From assembly GCA_021299875.1 (NCBI GenBank), contig JAJTEW010000003.1:1-64000 (forward strand): a stretch of 64,000 nt of DNA. The letters are read 5' to 3'. The translations under genes and the position numbers were made by a program. Below, one piece after another: positions 1 through 8,490 of this stretch. How positions within the stretch are numbered: the stretch's first letter is position 1; every line of letters starts with the position of its first letter. The DNA is from Comamonadaceae bacterium. GTDB taxonomy: Bacteria; Pseudomonadota; Gammaproteobacteria; Burkholderiales; Burkholderiaceae_C. Below the pieces are notes generated by a model. That model saw only the letters and a program-made list of their open reading frames with translations, did no database searches and was not told the DNA's origin.

Positions 1-1
1 C

Positions 2-2083
2 GCGAGCATCGCCTTTACAGCGCCCAGCTCCAACGGTGGATCGACCATCACGGGCTACACCGCCTCGTGCGTGAGCGGCACAACGACCAAGACCGGGACC
101 GGCACCAGCAGCCCGATCACGGTATCGAGTCTGACCAACAGCACAGCCTACAGCTGCACGGTCAAAGCGACCAACTCCGTGGGCAGCAGTGCGGCTTCGA
201 GTGCGGTGTCGGTGACACCGACCAGCACCACGGCCAGCTATGCAACCCCTGCTAACTTTGAAACCTTAGTAGCCAAAAGTTATTCTGGCTCGCCGACCCT
301 TTCCAGTACGGTCACGAATCGTGGTTATTACATGATCTCGAATGCTGGGACAACCAGCACCACGTCCAGCTACGCCACCATCGGCTCGACCTACAGTTCG
401 ACAACGGGCTACACGCTGGCATCTGGCTCGCTGGCTTCTACCTCGACCTACAAAGACTATCTCACAAAGACCATGCAACTGGTGACTGCTGGAGATGGGT
501 ATTTCCGCATCGATTCCTATTTGCACCCGAACAACTCCATTGACTGGGGCGGGAGCCTTTCGAGCTCCACGCTGAAGTTTGTCAACAACTTTGGCAAAAC
601 GAGTGCGACGGGCAACGGCTTTGTCACCTTCGCCGTGAGTATCAATGCGACCACCAAAGTGGCTACCTTGCAGGCGAAAAATCGCTATACATATGCCACC
701 ACGTCGGCCACTGTCAACGGAAGTACCGTTTACACCGGTACGTATACCAAGGACAGTTCTTTCGCGGGTTCGGGCTACTACGTCAATCTGGCCAGCGGTG
801 CTTACGCATTGAGCGCAACAGCGACGTCCTTTTACATGTATTCGACTCCCTTGTCACTCGGGATGCCCTCGTTCATGAATCCAAATGGCATTGCATTTGT
901 GACGAACAGCGCAGCGCCCTTTTTATCCAAGGTGACAACGGACTCTGTAGAGAACACCACGACAGGCATCTATTCAAAAGTCAATTCCACCTACAGGAGC
1001 CAAGTCGCTGCTGTTGGAACAAATGCGGCGACCAAGGCTGCGGCCACTACCATGTTGGCCGCTATTAAGGCAGCAGTGGAGGCCAATGGCGAAAAACTTC
1101 GTTATTCCACCGATGTTTACACAGCCTACCGGGATGCAGCATTGGCAACCAAACTGGTAAGCGACTCGATTGCAGATGGCACGCCCGGGCAAAACTTGGT
1201 GCCTTATGTGTATTTCACCAATGAGTATGCGACCTCTTCCACAGGAGTAAAAACCTATCATCCCTTTATGGTGGTGGTGAGTTATGGCAACCAGGCTTCA
1301 CCTAATGGTTTAAAAGATGTGCCCCACCCTCCCGGCAGCTCTGGCTCAACCTACGCCAATGCCACAGTCACGCGGTATTCGAATCTTGAAAACTACATTT
1401 TCATGATTCCCATGAAGGACTATGGCCAAGTGACGTCCGTTACCACCAACGTGTATCCAAGCGGTGGCACCAGCACATCTGTTACCAAGAACTTATGGTA
1501 TGACATGCAATCGAGTCTTTGGACCGCGGTTGCCACACCCAACGTTTACACCTGGGCCGATTCGGCTGACAACGGTATTTTGATTGACGGTTCGGTCATT
1601 TTTCCGACCTACAACAACGGACTTGTGCCGTCCCATCTGGCCGGAGAATTGTCGGCCAGTGGATGCCACGTCGGCCAGGGCGGCGGCGGCCCGCACTGTC
1701 ATGCGGATGGCTACCAGTCTGGACAAGGACTAACGCTGTACAACGATGCCGACTACGTGGGTAAAACCCATCCGCCCTTGCTGGGTTTCGGCTATGACGG
1801 CATTGCACTTTTTGGCCGATACCGCACCACCACCGACAGCGCCATGTTGGGCTACAACACCTTGGACAGTTTTGGCGCTCACGACCACAACGCCATTGGT
1901 TACCATTACCACGCGCATACGGTGTCGAGTCACGTATCGACGGATGCGAAGGGCGTGACCACGACACAGGACATGTATCCCTTGATGAAGGGTGCCTACA
2001 TCGGGAGTACCAACAGTATTCCGTTCTTTAGAACTGGCGATAGTTTCACTACGAACAAGTACCTGGGAGGCACGGTTAAATAG
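2..2083 (+). CDS. Exported YHYH-domain protein with fibronectin type III module, 5' end outside window
   Basis: The reading frame is open from base 2, so the gene begins upstream of the window; a GTG at 71 lies inside a domain and is not a credible start. The first 80 residues, rich in Ser and Thr with a Tyr-Ser-Cys-Thr strand near the end, look like the last part of a fibronectin type III domain. The last third carries the signature of the YHYH family: Cys-His followed by a Gly-rich run and His-Cys-His (about 1660-1705), then His-Asp-His and Tyr-His-Tyr-His (about 1880-1915). Such proteins are usually extracellular and of unknown function; the clustered His and Cys residues suggest metal binding, which is inference. 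A possible terminator follows 31 bases after the stop. The missing N-terminus probably holds the signal peptide and more repeats. Confidence 0.85.
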   Translation, partial: ASIAFTAPSSNGGSTITGYTASCVSGTTTKTGTGTSSPITVSSLTNSTAYSCTVKATNSVGSSAASSAVSVTPTSTTASYATPANFETLVAKSYSGSPTLSSTVTNRGYYMISNAGTTSTTSSYATIGSTYSSTTGYTLASGSLASTSTYKDYLTKTMQLVTAGDGYFRIDSYLHPNNSIDWGGSLSSSTLKFVNNFGKTSATGNGFVTFAVSINATTKVATLQAKNRYTYATTSATVNGSTVYTGTYTKDSSFAGSGYYVNLASGAYALSATATSFYMYSTPLSLGMPSFMNPNGIAFVTNSAAPFLSKVTTDSVENTTTGIYSKVNSTYRSQVAAVGTNAATKAAATTMLAAIKAAVEANGEKLRYSTDVYTAYRDAALATKLVSDSIADGTPGQNLVPYVYFTNEYATSSTGVKTYHPFMVVVSYGNQASPNGLKDVPHPPGSSGSTYANATVTRYSNLENYIFMIPMKDYGQVTSVTTNVYPSGGTSTSVTKNLWYDMQSSLWTAVATPNVYTWADSADNGILIDGSVIFPTYNNGLVPSHLAGELSASGCHVGQGGGGPHCHADGYQSGQGLTLYNDADYVGKTHPPLLGFGYDGIALFGRYRTTTDSAMLGYNTLDSFGAHDHNAIGYHYHAHTVSSHVSTDAKGVTTTQDMYPLMKGAYIGSTNSIPFFRTGDSFTTNKYLGGTVK

Positions 2084-2113
2084 TGCCGGGTTTGAGTTTG
2101 AAACCACTTCGCT

Positions 2114-2145
2114 AGGCGGCTGCAATCCCTGCGGCTACCTTTTTT
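2114..2145 (+). terminator. Probable Rho-independent terminator after the YHYH gene
   Basis: AGGCGGCTGCA and TGCGGCTACCT can pair over eleven positions with one mismatch and two G-T pairs, around a five-base loop, and are followed directly by a run of T. Position 31 bases after the stop codon fits the end of the YHYH transcript. The stem is imperfect, so the call is moderate. Confidence 0.5.
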
Positions 2146-2472
2146 ACCCCATTGGCAAACCTGGCTGAAGCTCAAGCGCCACCCGTTGCCCAGAGACAAA
2201 CCGTTGCGCACTTGAACATCTTAAGACTGAAGCGCTATTTCGTTACGAGCGCTCATTTGTGTTTGCCCTGAACCTTCTCCATGTGTTCCATCAGCTGCTA
2301 GCACCCAAACATGATGATCTTTTTCAACACCACTTGGTTTTTTTAAGCCATCACGCAGTCGTACTTTATCGTGCATCGCTTTGCCGCTCGAAAGGTTGAC
2401 AGTGTGAAAATCAGTTGATGAACAATCAAGGTGCGGTATTCAGATCAGCCCAAACGCCTTGATTGAACATGT
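2146..2472. other. Gap without recognisable genes
   Basis: This 327-base stretch lies between the convergent YHYH and HupE/UreJ-like genes. I see no credible coding frame, no RNA gene and no repeat. Confidence 0.5.
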
Positions 2473-3570
2473 TCAATTAATTCTTTCCCAAAACCACCAT
2501 CCCCCCAAGATCACGGCAAAACCTAAAAAGCCCTGTTTCAGGCGAGTGACGGCAACAGGGCCAAAGCTGGTCGACAGCACTTGGAAAAATGCCACGCCCA
2601 ATACGGCCACGCCCAATTGACCGATTTCAATGCCAGCATTGAAACCTGCCAGACTGGTCAGTTTGCCTGTGCCGCTCAAGCCCAGGTCGGTGAAGGCGTC
2701 TGCCAGGCCCAAGCCGTGAACGATGGCGCAGGCAAACACCAAAATCGAGCGTTGCAGCAGGGAATGTTTTTGCTGGGCGCTGTTTCGAAACAGTTCTTTC
2801 AGCGCGATCAGCACAATGGTGGCCGCAATGGCCGGCTCCACCAGCGCGGGCGGGGCGGTCCAAGCCAAGCCATTGCAGACGAGCAAAGTCACTGCATGAC
2901 CGATGGTGAAGGCGGTCAAGACCGACACAATGGCCCACAAGCTGCTCTCGGCCGCCAGAACCACCAACAAAAACAGCAAGTGGTCTGCACCCTCCAGGAT
3001 GTGCTCAATACCCAGCTGAATCTGGGTTTGCAAGACTTGGAGCAGGGATGGGAACACATTCCATTGAGGGTGCTCTGGGCTCAGGGTCAACAGCTGTGTC
3101 TCTTCCTCGCGGGTCACGGTGATGTATTGCCGCTTCTCATCGGCCTGCTGGCCAAAAATCTGCAGCTTGAATCGCAAATCATTGTCCGTGTCGGCCAACG
3201 CGAAATGCCCCATGACCAACAACTGCCGTTCGGGGGCGGGTTTGTCGCTGCTCAAAGACAATTGAATCATCAACTCATGCAGGCTTAGAGGCCTTGTGGC
3301 GCTGCTGAGCCCGATGCCGTTCCTGATTTGAGTTTCTATCGCTGGCAGGTGCGCATTGAATTCTGCGCTGGACAAGAGGCCGTCGCCATCGTCATCGACC
3401 CCTTTCAACCCGGCCACTGGAATGGACATGGCCAGGTAAGCTCGCTCGGCTTTGAGACTCAGGGAACCCTTTTGCGCATCGATCAAATGCGCATGGACCG
3501 CCGTCCAGCTGAGAAGCCAGAAAACCACGCACCCTCGGATGAAAAGTGCCGGGAGTGAAGCTCTAAACAT
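2473..3570 (-). CDS. HupE/UreJ family membrane protein
   Basis: The protein has a signal peptide of about 27 residues ending in a Val-His-Ala site, a soluble domain of about 170 residues, and a C-terminal half of roughly six membrane segments. The His-rich stretch Gly-Ile-Glu-His-Ile-Leu-Glu-Gly-Ala-Asp-His before the first C-terminal helix, with further His in Gly-His-Ala and Val-His-Gly-Leu-Gly, is typical of the HupE/UreJ_2 group, linked in other bacteria to nickel or cobalt handling. The soluble part holds Asp-Asp-Asp-Gly-Asp-Gly, which resembles an EF-hand calcium loop. I chose the ATG at 3570 because it starts a clean signal peptide; a TTG at 3594 would add eight residues. The gene follows a secreted hypothetical protein after a short gap and is probably cotranscribed with it. 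No hydrogenase or urease genes are nearby. Confidence 0.8.
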   Translation of the reverse strand: MFRASLPALFIRGCVVFWLLSWTAVHAHLIDAQKGSLSLKAERAYLAMSIPVAGLKGVDDDGDGLLSSAEFNAHLPAIETQIRNGIGLSSATRPLSLHELMIQLSLSSDKPAPERQLLVMGHFALADTDNDLRFKLQIFGQQADEKRQYITVTREEETQLLTLSPEHPQWNVFPSLLQVLQTQIQLGIEHILEGADHLLFLLVVLAAESSLWAIVSVLTAFTIGHAVTLLVCNGLAWTAPPALVEPAIAATIVLIALKELFRNSAQQKHSLLQRSILVFACAIVHGLGLADAFTDLGLSGTGKLTSLAGFNAGIEIGQLGVAVLGVAFFQVLSTSFGPVAVTRLKQGFLGFAVILGGWWFWERIN

Positions 3571-3603
3571 CTTGAATCTTTTGGAGGTTGGCAATGACGG
3601 ACA

Positions 3604-4218
3604 TCAATAGATGTCCATGATCGCTGTGGGAATCTCGGGTGTTAGCCAAAATTTATCCTCTTTGTGGGCGACAAAAATGGGGAAAAGTGCAGGGTGCACT
3701 TGCAGTTGGACGCGCGTCACCGGCACCTTGCTGAACGCCTTCGCTTGAAGCATCATGGGGTCAATGTGGGAGGCTGCGTTGGGGGGCATTTGCATCAAGA
3801 TCAAACTGACCTTCATGGCCTCGCGGATCAGTTGTTTGCTGGGCAGCTGCCACTGCGTCAGTCTGAGCTTGGCTCCCGTGGGCAAAGTGAAAAAGGATTG
3901 AGCGCTCAAAGCTTGGGTCAGCTTGTCCAGTTCCTTGTCCATGGCGGCATCGGACAGTTTGGAAAAACTCTGCAGGAATTCACCAGGGTGAGACTTTGGT
4001 GCCAGATGGCTGTGGAGCAAGGGCAGCAAATTCAGTGAGAAATCGCACTGAAGATGACGGCCCTCCAGTAGGGTGATGTCGAGTTGATTGTTGTGACCGA
4101 CAGTTTGTGCAACTGTGGCGAATGGGGGAGCAAAAAACAAACTGACAGCAAGCGTGATCAAAAAATCACGCCGACGTTTCAAAGAACACCTGCTTGAAAA
4201 TGCGTATGGTGCAGTCAA
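3604..4218 (-). CDS. Secreted hypothetical protein, partner of the HupE/UreJ-like gene
   Basis: I do not recognise the family. After an arginine-rich start there is a hydrophobic segment (about residues 18-38) ending in Ala-Thr-Val-Ala-Gln, a plausible signal peptide, followed by a soluble domain of about 165 residues with no cysteine pairs or obvious motif beyond one Cys in the mature part. The proposed start is a TTG; an in-frame start closer to the signal peptide cannot be excluded. The gene ends 33 bases before the preferred start of the HupE/UreJ-like gene on the same strand, so the two probably form an operon and may work together in the envelope. That link is inference from position only. 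Confidence 0.6.
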   Translation of the reverse strand: MTAPYAFSSRCSLKRRRDFLITLAVSLFFAPPFATVAQTVGHNNQLDITLLEGRHLQCDFSLNLLPLLHSHLAPKSHPGEFLQSFSKLSDAAMDKELDKLTQALSAQSFFTLPTGAKLRLTQWQLPSKQLIREAMKVSLILMQMPPNAASHIDPMMLQAKAFSKVPVTRVQLQVHPALFPIFVAHKEDKFWLTPEIPTAIMDIY

Positions 4219-4590
4219 TTAAAAGTTATGGATGTCATTGTTCCACCCAGATATTTGTTGATGCTGAACTTGGCGCCGCAAGAAGAGCGAAAACACGGAG
4301 CCTTGGAAACTTTCAGCCATTGTAGGCTCCCCTCGTCAGAACGGCCAGGTTCGTAATGGTGGTGCCTCCGCATTTTCCAAAAAGGCCATATAGATTGAGC
4401 CTGAAGGGTGGGCAGAACCGACCCTGAATGCGGGAGTGGGCCACAGGAAGATGTGGATTAGGCGAGCGAATGTCACTAGTTGCCTTCTGGCGTAAATGCT
4501 CCGTTAGAGCGCCCCGCGTGTCCATGGGATGCAAAGAAGACGCGATGATGCAACCAAGTAGCCAGCCATTGGGCTGACCTGCTTGGGAAT
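4219..4590. other. Gap without recognisable genes
   Basis: This stretch lies between the divergent hypothetical gene and the recombinase relic. Short open frames exist on the minus strand, but none shows a domain or a convincing start. It should hold the promoter of the minus-strand pair, though I could not point to one. Confidence 0.45.
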
Positions 4591-5105
4591 TTGAACGATC
4601 AGCTCAATTGCAAATTGGCCGATTTCACGGCATCGCCTAACCATTGCAAGTCTTTTTCGATGATGGCTTTGAATGCCGAACCTCCTGCAAATCTTGCGTT
4701 CAGTCCCACCGTCAAGCGCTTTGAGGAAAAAATTCGTTGCGTTGCATCGTCTGAACAGGGTATCTTGACTTTGCGCCTGGCCGCAAAAATGGGCAGGGAC
4801 CGCTTGTTCACGCTGTTCGTTTGGATGCTGGTGGAATCGGGCGCACGCAAGAGTGAGTTGCTGCAGCGAACATGGCAAGACCTCGACATCGCTGGCGACA
4901 TTGGGTCGCTGCATCGCTGTTGAGGAATGGCGTGGGTGTTGGGGTTGCCTCGCAAATTCTCGGTCATCGGGATCAGACCATGTTGCTTCGGAGATATGGC
5001 CACCTGGACCACATGTCACTTCAAGTTGCGCAGCAATCGAGGTGGCAGTCGGTCAGTGCATTAACCGCTAAGTTCAATCCAACAGGGTTGTGGGTCAAAG
5101 TGTGA
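4591..5105 (+). pseudogene. Broken tyrosine recombinase (phage-type integrase) gene, copy 1
   Basis: Two frames carry parts of one tyrosine recombinase. In the frame from 4591, residues encoded at about 4800-4890 read Ser-Gly-Ala-Arg-Lys-Ser-Glu-Leu-Leu, the box I region where the first catalytic Arg lies in integrases. In the frame ending at 5105, Ile-Leu-Gly-His-Arg-Asp-Gln-Thr and Arg-Arg-Tyr-Gly-His-Leu match the C-terminal box with the catalytic His and Tyr. The central part between them (about 80 residues, including the usual His-x-x-Arg) is missing and the frames do not join, so the gene is internally deleted and dead. Related relics occur at 22584, 43166 and 62345 on the same strand. 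Confidence 0.75.
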
Positions 5106-5320
5106 TGAGTTGCTCACCGGGGTCAAGATCAGAGGAATGCCCAAGGTGTTTCACGTCACAAGGGAAAACGATATACACAACCCAGTTTTTAATCTTCCAA
5201 ACAAAATTTTATTCAGCTAACATATTTTGGAGATGTAAAAATTCTTTGGTCATACCATCAAAGCGCAAATTCAAAAAAATAGAATTCCTAGCGGAATACC
5301 AGATCTAACTTTGAACCGGA

Positions 5321-6454
5321 GTGTCGGAGTTGAAAATTGAATTGGTAGAAGTATTCGGGGTAGCCGTTCCCTTGGTGGGCGCTTTCAGTACGTCCTATCA
5401 GAGTACTCATGAGCAGCGCAGCGCGGTGGTTCGAATCACTGCAGATGATGGCACTGTTGGCCTAGGAAACGTTGACCCAGTGCCTGGCTATTCAGAAGAA
5501 AGTATCGAAGAAACCCTTCTGGCACTTTCTAATGTGTTCGCTCCAGCACTGATTGGGACTGACGCGGAAAACCTTCACAAGCGGATCGATCAGATGAACC
5601 GTCTTGCGCCGCGGTTGTACGACGCCAAAGCGGCTATTGAAATGGCATGCTGCGATCTGTCAGCCCGCGCTCGCGGCGTCAGCGTGACGACCTTGCTTGG
5701 TGGTGCGGTGCGTGACCGGCTTAAGTTCAATGCATGGATTGGTATTCTTCCGCCAGACGAGGCGGCCTCTGAGGCACTCGCATGGAAAAACCGTGGTTTC
5801 GAATCCGCAAAGGTCAAAGTTGGTCACGACATCAATGCCGATTTCGCGCGTCTGTATGCTATTCGTCAAGCTGTTGGCTCGGCTTTCAAGTTGCGTATCG
5901 ACGCCAATGCAGGTTATGACGTCGAAACGTCGATTTCCCTGGCTCGTCGACTTGAGCCTCTTAACCTGGAGTTGTTCGAACAACCAGTACCCGCCAATGA
6001 TCTAGAAGGCATGGCACGCGTACGTCGCTCCTGCCCCTTCCTTCCAATCATGGCCGACGAGTCCGTCGTCGATCATGCGAGTCTTATTGCAGTGATTCGT
6101 GCACAAGCTGCGGATCTGGTCAAGGTCAAACCAATGAAACAAGGTGGTTTGCTGGTGACTCGCCGCATGCTGGCGACTGCCGAAGCCGCAGGAATTTCCT
6201 GCGTATTGGGGCATGGTTTTGGGCTCGGTGTAAACACCATGGCGGAGATCATGTTGGGCGCGAGCGCACCTAATGTGATTGAAGGGCTCGAATGCGTGGG
6301 GCCCCTCAAAACTGTTGACGACATAGTCACCGACAAACTCGACTTAAGCAAGGGCTGGTTAGACCTGCCCGACGGTCCTGGTCTGGGCGTCGAACTCGAT
6401 GAAACACGTGTCAGACGGTATGGATTTTTTAATTTCAAGGAAGTTAGCAAATGA
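5321..6454 (+). CDS. Enolase superfamily enzyme, mandelate racemase/muconate lactonizing type
   Basis: The 377-residue protein has the full fold: an N-terminal capping domain (about 1-130) and a barrel with Lys-Val-Lys (about 165-167), the metal-binding Asp in Asp-Ala-Asn-Ala-Gly-Tyr, the Glu in Glu-Gln-Pro, an Asp-Glu-Ser, and Lys-Val-Lys-Pro-Met-Lys on the sixth strand. A pair of Lys residues facing each other is the muconate lactonizing/dipeptide epimerase pattern; the family removes a proton next to a carboxylate. The substrate is unknown. The GTG start at 5321 is preceded by a weak GGA; the 215 bases upstream are unusually AT-rich and probably hold the promoter. The stop overlaps the next start (ATGA), so translation is likely coupled with the dioxygenase gene. 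Confidence 0.85.
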   Translation: MSELKIELVEVFGVAVPLVGAFSTSYQSTHEQRSAVVRITADDGTVGLGNVDPVPGYSEESIEETLLALSNVFAPALIGTDAENLHKRIDQMNRLAPRLYDAKAAIEMACCDLSARARGVSVTTLLGGAVRDRLKFNAWIGILPPDEAASEALAWKNRGFESAKVKVGHDINADFARLYAIRQAVGSAFKLRIDANAGYDVETSISLARRLEPLNLELFEQPVPANDLEGMARVRRSCPFLPIMADESVVDHASLIAVIRAQAADLVKVKPMKQGGLLVTRRMLATAEAAGISCVLGHGFGLGVNTMAEIMLGASAPNVIEGLECVGPLKTVDDIVTDKLDLSKGWLDLPDGPGLGVELDETRVRRYGFFNFKEVSK

Positions 6455-7329
6455 ATAAGGTCAAAGTGATTTCCAGCGGTAAGGCCTTGTCGGCAGATAT
6501 CGAAGGCATAGACCTGTCCAAAGCCTTAGATCCTGCTACAAGGGCAACTATTCTTGAAGCCTGGTCAGAGCATCTGGTCTTGCGTTTTAGAGGGCAGAAG
6601 CTTTCCGATCCTGACCTGGAACGGTTCTCTGCGATGCTGGGGCCCTTAGACAAGGCTCCCACGTATTCAAAGGGCGTGCGAACCGATGTCGGGAGCGATT
6701 TCGTGACCGTTATCTCCAACGTGGTTGAGAACGGTGTCGCCATAGGTGACCTCGGCAACGCGGAGGCGCTTTGGCACACTGACATGTCATACAACGAAAT
6801 CCCACCAATGGCCAGCGCCTTGTATTCTCTTGAGATTCCGCCGGTGGGGGGTGATACCGGTTTTTGCAACATGTACCAAGCTTGGGAAACATTGCCACAG
6901 GACCTGCGACAGCGTGTATCAGGACGCCTTTGTGTTCACGATTCGAGTACCAACAGTGTAGGGGGCTTGCGCGGCGGCTATGAAGCAGTTACCGACGTCT
7001 CGAAAACTCCAGGCGCCCGCCATCCCATGGTCATTACCCATCCAGTAACAAAACGTGAGTGTTTATTTTTGGGCCGTCGCCGTAACGCCTATATTGTTGG
7101 CTTACCGGTCAATGAAAGCGAAGAATTACTTGATGCGGTCTGGGCACACACCACGAAAAAAGAATTGAGCTGGTATCAGGAGTGGCAGGTTGGCGATTTG
7201 ATCTTGTGGGACAACAGATGCGTCATGCATCGGCGAGAGGACTTTGATTCAAACTCCCGTCGCATCATGCATCGCACCCAGATCGCCGGCTCAAAACCCT
7301 ACGGCCGTGTTTCGGCAACAACAGCCTAA
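6451..7329 (+). CDS. TauD/TfdA-family Fe(II)/2-oxoglutarate dioxygenase
   Basis: The 292-residue length and motifs fit the TauD/TfdA family, whose members oxidise a C-H bond next to a heteroatom or carboxylate while turning 2-oxoglutarate and oxygen into succinate and carbon dioxide. The iron facial triad is visible as Trp-His-Thr-Asp (about residues 109-112) and a distal His in Cys-Val-Met-His-Arg (about 250), with the 2-oxoglutarate-binding Arg in Arg-Arg-Ile-Met-His-Arg downstream. The start overlaps the stop of the enolase-superfamily gene by four bases and a Bug receptor gene follows after 15 bases, so the three form an operon. The substrate is not predictable; an acid taken up with the help of the Bug protein is the simplest guess. 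Confidence 0.88.
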   Translation: MNKVKVISSGKALSADIEGIDLSKALDPATRATILEAWSEHLVLRFRGQKLSDPDLERFSAMLGPLDKAPTYSKGVRTDVGSDFVTVISNVVENGVAIGDLGNAEALWHTDMSYNEIPPMASALYSLEIPPVGGDTGFCNMYQAWETLPQDLRQRVSGRLCVHDSSTNSVGGLRGGYEAVTDVSKTPGARHPMVITHPVTKRECLFLGRRRNAYIVGLPVNESEELLDAVWAHTTKKELSWYQEWQVGDLILWDNRCVMHRREDFDSNSRRIMHRTQIAGSKPYGRVSATTA

Positions 7330-7344
7330 AAAAAGAAGTACAAC

Positions 7345-8361
7345 ATGAATATCAAAACCTTTCAGATCATGAAGCAACTGCATGTTGCAGCCCTGACAAT
7401 TCGCCTTGCCTTGGCAGGAATCGCAGCAAGCTTACTGACGGGAATTTTTTCCCTTGCACCTGCCCAAGCGATTTTTCCGTCTCGCCCAATCGAAGTGATT
7501 GTGCCCTGGGGTCCGGGAGGCGGTTCAGATATTACTGGCAGGATGGTGGCTAAGTTTCTGGAAGCAGAACTCAAAGTAGCCGCACCCGTCGTGAACTTGC
7601 CTGGAGCCAGTGGAACCATTGGCGTTCAGCGCTTGCTCTCCAAGCCAGCCGACGGTTACAGCGTTGTCGTCACGGGCGACTTCTATGCATTGATTGGCGG
7701 AGACGCGCCGAAATGGACGCTGGACAACTTCGTGCCTTTAGGGGTCTTGATTAATCAACCTGGCGCTATTTTCGTTGCCACGGAGAGTCGCTTCAAGACA
7801 TGGGCTGACGTCGAACGCGAAGCAAAATCCAAACCAGGGTCAATATCCCTGTTCGTGGCCGGCCTAGGCATCATTGATGAAGTGCACGCAGATTTGCTGA
7901 CATCAAAGGGGATTCGGCTCAACGTAATTCCGGTATCAAAACCAGCGGAAAGATACACTTCAATCTTGGGTGGGCACGGTGATTTGCTTTACGAGCAAGC
8001 CGGCGACGTCAAAGCATTACTTGAAGCTCAAAAAATCAGACCACTCCTGTCGCTAACAGAAGAACGTTTTCCGCTTTTCAAGAATATTCCCACAGGCAAG
8101 GAGTTAGGCTACGACATTTGGACACCGCAGATTCGCTGGATTTTTGCGCGCTCGGGTACCGACCCGGCGAGAATTCAGGTTCTTGCGAATGCCCTCGAAA
8201 AAATGGCCGCGTCTGAAGATTACAAAAACTACCTGCGCAGCGAATTGGCCGCTCCTGACAGCTTTGTTCCTGCAAGTACTGCACGGGCTTATATTCAAAA
8301 GACTCTGGACAATGTGCGCAAGGAGGCCGCCGATGCTAAGCAAGGGATGGCTGGTAAATAG
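7345..8361 (+). CDS. Bug-family (TctC-like) periplasmic solute receptor
   Basis: The protein starts with a hydrophobic signal region ending in Pro-Ala-Gln-Ala, followed by Phe-Pro-Ser-Arg-Pro-Ile-Glu and the family loop Pro-Trp-Gly-Pro-Gly-Gly-Gly-Ser-Asp that contacts a carboxylate of the ligand. The 338-residue length is normal. An internal Met nine codons in would give a shorter signal peptide; the AGAAG before 7345 favours the first ATG. Bug proteins deliver carboxylates to TctAB permeases, but no permease gene follows here, so this receptor is either an orphan using the TctAB encoded at 13089-15112 or a sensor-type receptor. It is the last gene of the enolase/dioxygenase operon. Confidence 0.88.
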   Translation: MNIKTFQIMKQLHVAALTIRLALAGIAASLLTGIFSLAPAQAIFPSRPIEVIVPWGPGGGSDITGRMVAKFLEAELKVAAPVVNLPGASGTIGVQRLLSKPADGYSVVVTGDFYALIGGDAPKWTLDNFVPLGVLINQPGAIFVATESRFKTWADVEREAKSKPGSISLFVAGLGIIDEVHADLLTSKGIRLNVIPVSKPAERYTSILGGHGDLLYEQAGDVKALLEAQKIRPLLSLTEERFPLFKNIPTGKELGYDIWTPQIRWIFARSGTDPARIQVLANALEKMAASEDYKNYLRSELAAPDSFVPASTARAYIQKTLDNVRKEAADAKQGMAGK

Positions 8362-8490
8362 CGGTCATCCTTGTAGAACTGTTCTCGCCGATCACGATAT
8401 GACCAGCGGGTAGGTCGTACCGTTCGTGCCGTGACCAGAACAGACACTGGGCGACGCCTAGCACAACACGGCAAATAAGCCTTTCAGAGT

